A program made the translations under genes and the position numbers. The notes under the pieces were generated by a model, which saw only the letters and a list, made by a program, of their open reading frames with translations, was not told where the DNA came from and made no database searches. From Methanohalobium sp046546175 (GTDB taxonomy: Archaea; Halobacteriota; Methanosarcinia; Methanosarcinales; Methanosarcinaceae), in NCBI RefSeq assembly GCF_046546175.1, contig NZ_JBKGYF010000078.1, forward strand, positions 1 to 7,933: a stretch of DNA of 7,933 bases. The letters run 5' to 3'. Positions 5,620-7,933 of this stretch are shown here, in pieces. Position 1 is the stretch's first letter. The number at the start of each line of letters is the position of its first letter.

Positions 5620-6804
5620 TTATTGCTGCGTTTTATCAACAAACATTTTCATTCTCTCAAGCGCTTCCTGGATTTCATCCTTTGATGCTGCGTAGGAGCA
5701 GCGCAGGAATCCCTGTCCTGCTTCACCAAATACATCTCCGGGAATTGTTACAACTTTCTGGTCATCCAGAAGGTTTTCCGCGAACTCGGATGACGTCATG
5801 CCTGTGCTCTGAACAGAGGGGAATGCGTAGAATGCTCCCTTGGGTTCAAAACACTCAAGACCAATGTTATTGAGACCATTTACAATAAGATGCCTGCGCC
5901 TGTCGTATTCACGAACCATCTTGTCCAGTTCATCATTTCCGTTCCTTAATGCTTCCATTGCACCAATTTGGGCAACTATAGGTGCACAGAGCATGGTGTA
6001 TTGATGTATCAGCATCATCGAGCTTATTATTTCAGAATCACCGAGTGCATAAGCTATCCTAAATCCTGTCATTGCATACGATTTTGATAAACCGTTCAGC
6101 AATATCGTGCGGTTGCGCATTCCTTCAAGGGATGCAAAACAGGTATGTTCACCTTCATAGGTCAGACAGTCATAAACTTCATCAGAAATGACCATCAGGT
6201 CATTATCAACCACCACATCTGCTATTTCTTCAAGATCAGATTTGTCCATGGTGGCTCCTGTCGGATTATTCGGATAATTCAAAACCACTGCCTTGGTTTT
6301 GTCAGTGATGGAATTTTCCAGTTCTTCTGGAGTGATTTTGAAATTGTTGGACATTTTAGTGGAAACTGTGACCGGAATACCACCCGCAAATATCACAGAT
6401 GGAACATATGCAACATAGGACGGCTGAACCACAATCACTTCGTCACCAGGATTAACAATTGCACGGATTGCAAGGTCCAGTGCCTCACTGACGCCTGTTG
6501 TTACAAGGACTTCGGATTCTGGATCAAATTCAACACTGTATTTATTTGAGAATAAATCCGATATCTGTTCACGGAGTTCTATGAGTCCGTAATTTGATGT
6601 GTAGGATGTTTCTCCCTGTTCAATTGAATGAATGCAGGACTCTCTGATATGCCATGGAGTCATATAATCAGGTTCCCCAACACCCAAGGATATGATATCG
6701 TCATCAGCTCCGCAAACCATATCAAAAAACCGTCTGATTCCGGAGGGTGGTACATTTTTCAGATTGTCTGCAATAAAACAGGATGGGTCGCATTGCGGTC
6801 TCAA
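5620..6804 (-). CDS. Class I/II pyridoxal-phosphate aminotransferase (aspartate/aromatic/alanine type)
   Basis: Fold type I aminotransferase, 394 residues, full length. Seen: PPSGIRRFFD and ISLGVGEPDY at the N-terminus (19-47), SYTSNYGLIELR (67-78), NYPNNPTGA (176-184) with the PLP-contacting asparagine, SDEVYD (207-212) with D208 and Y211, the Schiff-base lysine K241 in GLSKSYAMTGFRIAYA, and the substrate-carboxylate arginine R368 in FLRCSY. It resembles archaeal enzymes annotated as aspartate or aromatic aminotransferase; the amino acid it prefers cannot be told. The start is TTG (6802-6804): AAGGGG (6813-6818) lies 8 bases before it, a TAA in frame closes the frame just upstream, and the next Met is inside the conserved N-terminal block. 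It begins 18 bases after the Lrp-like gene, so the two are probably one operon, and it converges on the winged-helix gene with a 22-base gap. Confidence 0.92.
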   Translation of the reverse strand: MRPQCDPSCFIADNLKNVPPSGIRRFFDMVCGADDDIISLGVGEPDYMTPWHIRESCIHSIEQGETSYTSNYGLIELREQISDLFSNKYSVEFDPESEVLVTTGVSEALDLAIRAIVNPGDEVIVVQPSYVAYVPSVIFAGGIPVTVSTKMSNNFKITPEELENSITDKTKAVVLNYPNNPTGATMDKSDLEEIADVVVDNDLMVISDEVYDCLTYEGEHTCFASLEGMRNRTILLNGLSKSYAMTGFRIAYALGDSEIISSMMLIHQYTMLCAPIVAQIGAMEALRNGNDELDKMVREYDRRRHLIVNGLNNIGLECFEPKGAFYAFPSVQSTGMTSSEFAENLLDDQKVVTIPGDVFGEAGQGFLRCSYAASKDEIQEALERMKMFVDKTQQ

Positions 6805-6822
6805 AATATATGCCCCTTAAAT

Positions 6823-7314
6823 TTATGGTGATACAGGCAAACGTTTAATGTGTTCAGGTTCATCAAATATAAAACCATCTTCTTTATAGGTTTTCAAAAC
6901 AAAATGGGTTGACGTACTATGAACCTGTTCAAGGGTTGCTATCTTTTCCGCTACAAAAAACGCCACTTCTTTCATCGACCTGCCGCGTACAGTAAGCGAA
7001 ATATCATGGTCTCCAGATATTAATCTCACTGAACGCACTTCTGGAAATTTGTATAGACGCTCTGCTATTGCCTGATAACCAAGTTTTCTCTCAAGTATAA
7101 CCTTCAATTCAATGATTGCATATACATAATTTTCTCCTGCCCGTTCCCAGTCAATAATGGTTTTATATTTACGGATAACTTTGTCCTTCTCAAGTTTAGC
7201 AATTATATTATTAACTTCTGTAACTGACAGGCCTGTTTGAGATGAGATGTTTTCAGGTGATGCACGAGCATCTTCTTCCAATATTTCCAGTATATGCCAG
7301 GTATGTTTATCCAT
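6823..7314 (-). CDS. Lrp/AsnC-family transcriptional regulator
   Basis: Feast/famine regulator of 163 residues, full length. N-terminal HTH: DKHTWHILEILEEDARASPENISSQTGLSVTEVNNIIAKLEKDKVI (about 2-47 with the recognition helix near 30-42). C-terminal RAM effector/oligomerisation domain (about 63-142) includes the diagnostic turn SGDHDISLTVRG (100-111) and the strand VHSTSTHFVLKTYKEDG. A short tail rich in proline follows. Such proteins form dimers to octamers and sense amino acids. Since it stands directly upstream of the aminotransferase on the same strand, it likely regulates that operon and responds to an amino acid; which one is unknown. AAAGGAA (7321-7327) 6 bases before the ATG supports the start. 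It begins 46 bases after the S8e gene; that gap is AT-rich (minus strand TTTTTATTTATC and TTTTATAT) and could hold an own promoter or a terminator. Confidence 0.93.
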   Translation of the reverse strand: MDKHTWHILEILEEDARASPENISSQTGLSVTEVNNIIAKLEKDKVIRKYKTIIDWERAGENYVYAIIELKVILERKLGYQAIAERLYKFPEVRSVRLISGDHDISLTVRGRSMKEVAFFVAEKIATLEQVHSTSTHFVLKTYKEDGFIFDEPEHIKRLPVSP

Positions 7315-7360
7315 ACTACATTCCTTTCAATATAAAATTGATAAATAAAAATGAAACAAT

Positions 7361-7738
7361 TTACTCAATCAAAACTGCATTAACAACCCCATCCTGACCA
7401 GGACGGCTTGTTACTTTAGCATCGCCCATTTCGGTTTTGATTACTGAGCCTTTTGTAATGATGTTACGTCTCATGTAATGTACGTTTGCAGGATTGTCAA
7501 TTACGTTTTCAATAGTTGATTTCTGGGTTGTTCCATCCGCAGGATTGGTTACATTGACCTCATTACATCTCAGAAGCCTGACTTTGCGGTTTCCGCCCTT
7601 TGAAGCAATGTTTTTTCTCTTGGTGTCATTAACATAGGTTTCAGCTGATTCCCTGCCTATTTCATGTTTTCGTTTACCACGCACTGGCTTGAGTTTAGCG
7701 CCGCTTGGGGTTCTTCTCGATCTTCCTTGCCACTTCAT
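7361..7738 (-). CDS. rps8e: 30S ribosomal protein S8e
   Basis: Basic small-subunit protein of 125 residues, the usual archaeal length and shorter than eukaryotic eS8. Seen: the unmistakable start MKWQGRSRRTPSGAKLKP, KRKHEIGRE (23-31), KRKNIASKGGNRKVRLLR (40-57), NPANVHYMRRNIITKG (82-97) and the C-terminal SRPGQDGVVNAVLIE. It binds 16S rRNA and exists only in Archaea and Eukaryota, which confirms an archaeal source. AGAGGA (7745-7750) lies 6 bases before the ATG. Its likely promoter is the TATA box at 7783-7792. It reads alone or with the Lrp-like gene 46 bases downstream. Confidence 0.97.
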   Translation of the reverse strand: MKWQGRSRRTPSGAKLKPVRGKRKHEIGRESAETYVNDTKRKNIASKGGNRKVRLLRCNEVNVTNPADGTTQKSTIENVIDNPANVHYMRRNIITKGSVIKTEMGDAKVTSRPGQDGVVNAVLIE

Positions 7739-7744
7739 AATATA

Positions 7745-7750
7745 TCCTCT
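7745..7750 (-). promoter_or_regulatory. Ribosome-binding site of rps8e
   Basis: AGAGGA on the minus strand, 6 bases before the ATG at 7736-7738, supports the start. Confidence 0.6.
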
Positions 7751-7780
7751 TATATTTTTGAATATATAAAATGTAATTCT

Positions 7781-7796
7781 TATTTATAAAGGTTGT
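7781..7796 (-). promoter_or_regulatory. Probable rps8e promoter (TATA box)
   Basis: Minus-strand ACAACCTTTATAAATA holds a strong TATA-like TTTATAAATA with a BRE-like stretch before it. The expected start, about 25 bases on, is near 7760, which leaves a leader of about 22 bases containing the ribosome-binding site. A second box (TTTATATATT, 7761-7770) is too near the start codon to allow that site. Confidence 0.45.
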
Positions 7797-7831
7797 AGAA
7801 TTATATTTATTTCAACTGGAGGTTTTATTAC

Positions 7832-7871
7832 TTGCTGGATTGTATAAGAAGTTTTCGAATGGATCCAGCAA
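7832..7871. repeat. Inverted repeat 1 near right edge
   Basis: Perfect 9-base arms TTGCTGGAT (7832-7840) and ATCCAGCAA (7863-7871) around a 22-base loop. It lies outside any recognised gene. It could be an RNA hairpin or a remnant of a mobile-element end; the sequence does not decide. Confidence 0.4.
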
Positions 7872-7881
7872 AGGTTTAGAG

Positions 7882-7925
7882 ATTATCAAATTAGGTCATA
7901 ATTTCACCCATTCTAATTTGATGAT
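7882..7925. repeat. Inverted repeat 2 near right edge
   Basis: Arms ATTATCAAATTAG (7882-7894) and CTAATTTGATGAT (7913-7925) match at 12 of 13 positions, the exception being a G-U pair, around an 18-base loop. ATTTTCTC follows on the + strand, so a terminator is possible; an element boundary is the alternative. It ends 8 bases before the window does, so its context is unknown. Confidence 0.45.
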
Positions 7926-7933
7926 ATTTTCTC

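Noticed and set aside
6145..6549. 134-codon + strand open frame
   Set aside because: It is antisense to the aminotransferase core; its Cys/His/Ile-rich translation is typical of a shadow frame.
7832..7879. Use of TAG as pyrrolysine in the short frame after GGAGG
   Set aside because: Methanosarcinaceae can read TAG as pyrrolysine, but a second in-frame TAG follows soon and there is no homology to a pyrrolysine protein.
7777..7933. Open + strand frame of 52 codons running off the right edge
   Set aside because: It has no good start (only TTG 7840, 17 bases after GGAGG), no recognisable family, and overlaps the inverted repeats. It could be the start of a gene but cannot be supported from here.
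1..7933. tRNA, CRISPR array, complete insertion sequence or long direct repeats
   Set aside because: I saw no cloverleaf-like segment, regularly spaced repeats or transposase motifs on either strand by eye; a tRNA and repeat scan would settle this.

Overview
This AT-rich window carries an archaeal gene set: the archaeal cobamide enzymes CobY and CobZ, a KaiC/RAD55-type ATPase, an ArcS-type tRNA-modification domain, an Lrp/AsnC regulator and ribosomal protein S8e. Spacing, TATA-like boxes and GGAGG/GGTGG ribosome-binding sites are also archaeal. The order cobD (with a Cys-rich tail) - cbiB - cobZ - cobS - cobY matches what I recall of the Methanosarcina mazei cobamide locus (MM2060, MM2058 and neighbours). 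A methanogen of the Methanosarcinaceae is therefore the best guess; genus cannot be fixed from the sequence alone.

Left part (1-3458, + strand): a tightly packed cobamide operon entering from the left edge. It starts with the C-terminal end of L-threonine-phosphate decarboxylase/L-threonine kinase CobD with its eight-cysteine tail. Next come CbiB (joins the aminopropanol phosphate arm to the corrin ring), CobZ (alpha-ribazole phosphatase), CobS (attaches alpha-ribazole) and CobY (activates adenosylcobinamide phosphate with GTP). Genes overlap or lie within about 30 bases of one another. Together they make the side arm and nucleotide loop of adenosylcobamide, which methylotrophic methanogenesis needs for its corrinoid methyltransferases.

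Middle (3459-5597): an AT-rich 194-base spacer with palindromes leads to a single-domain KaiC-like ATPase on the + strand. Converging on it is a minus-strand gene for a small stand-alone protein with the exact PC-X3-KPY-X2-S-X2-H signature of archaeosine synthase ArcS. That gene is divergent from a small winged-helix (TrmB-like) regulator; they share a 119-122 base promoter region containing a 16-base palindromic TATA-like element.

Right part (5620-7738, minus strand): read in transcription order, ribosomal protein S8e, an Lrp/AsnC-family regulator, and a class I PLP aminotransferase that starts with TTG. The last two form a probable operon (18-base gap). The last 195 bases (7739-7933) hold the S8e promoter and two inverted repeats but no recognisable gene. 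No gene-free stretch exceeds 300 bases. I see no tRNA, rRNA, CRISPR array, complete insertion sequence or riboswitch.
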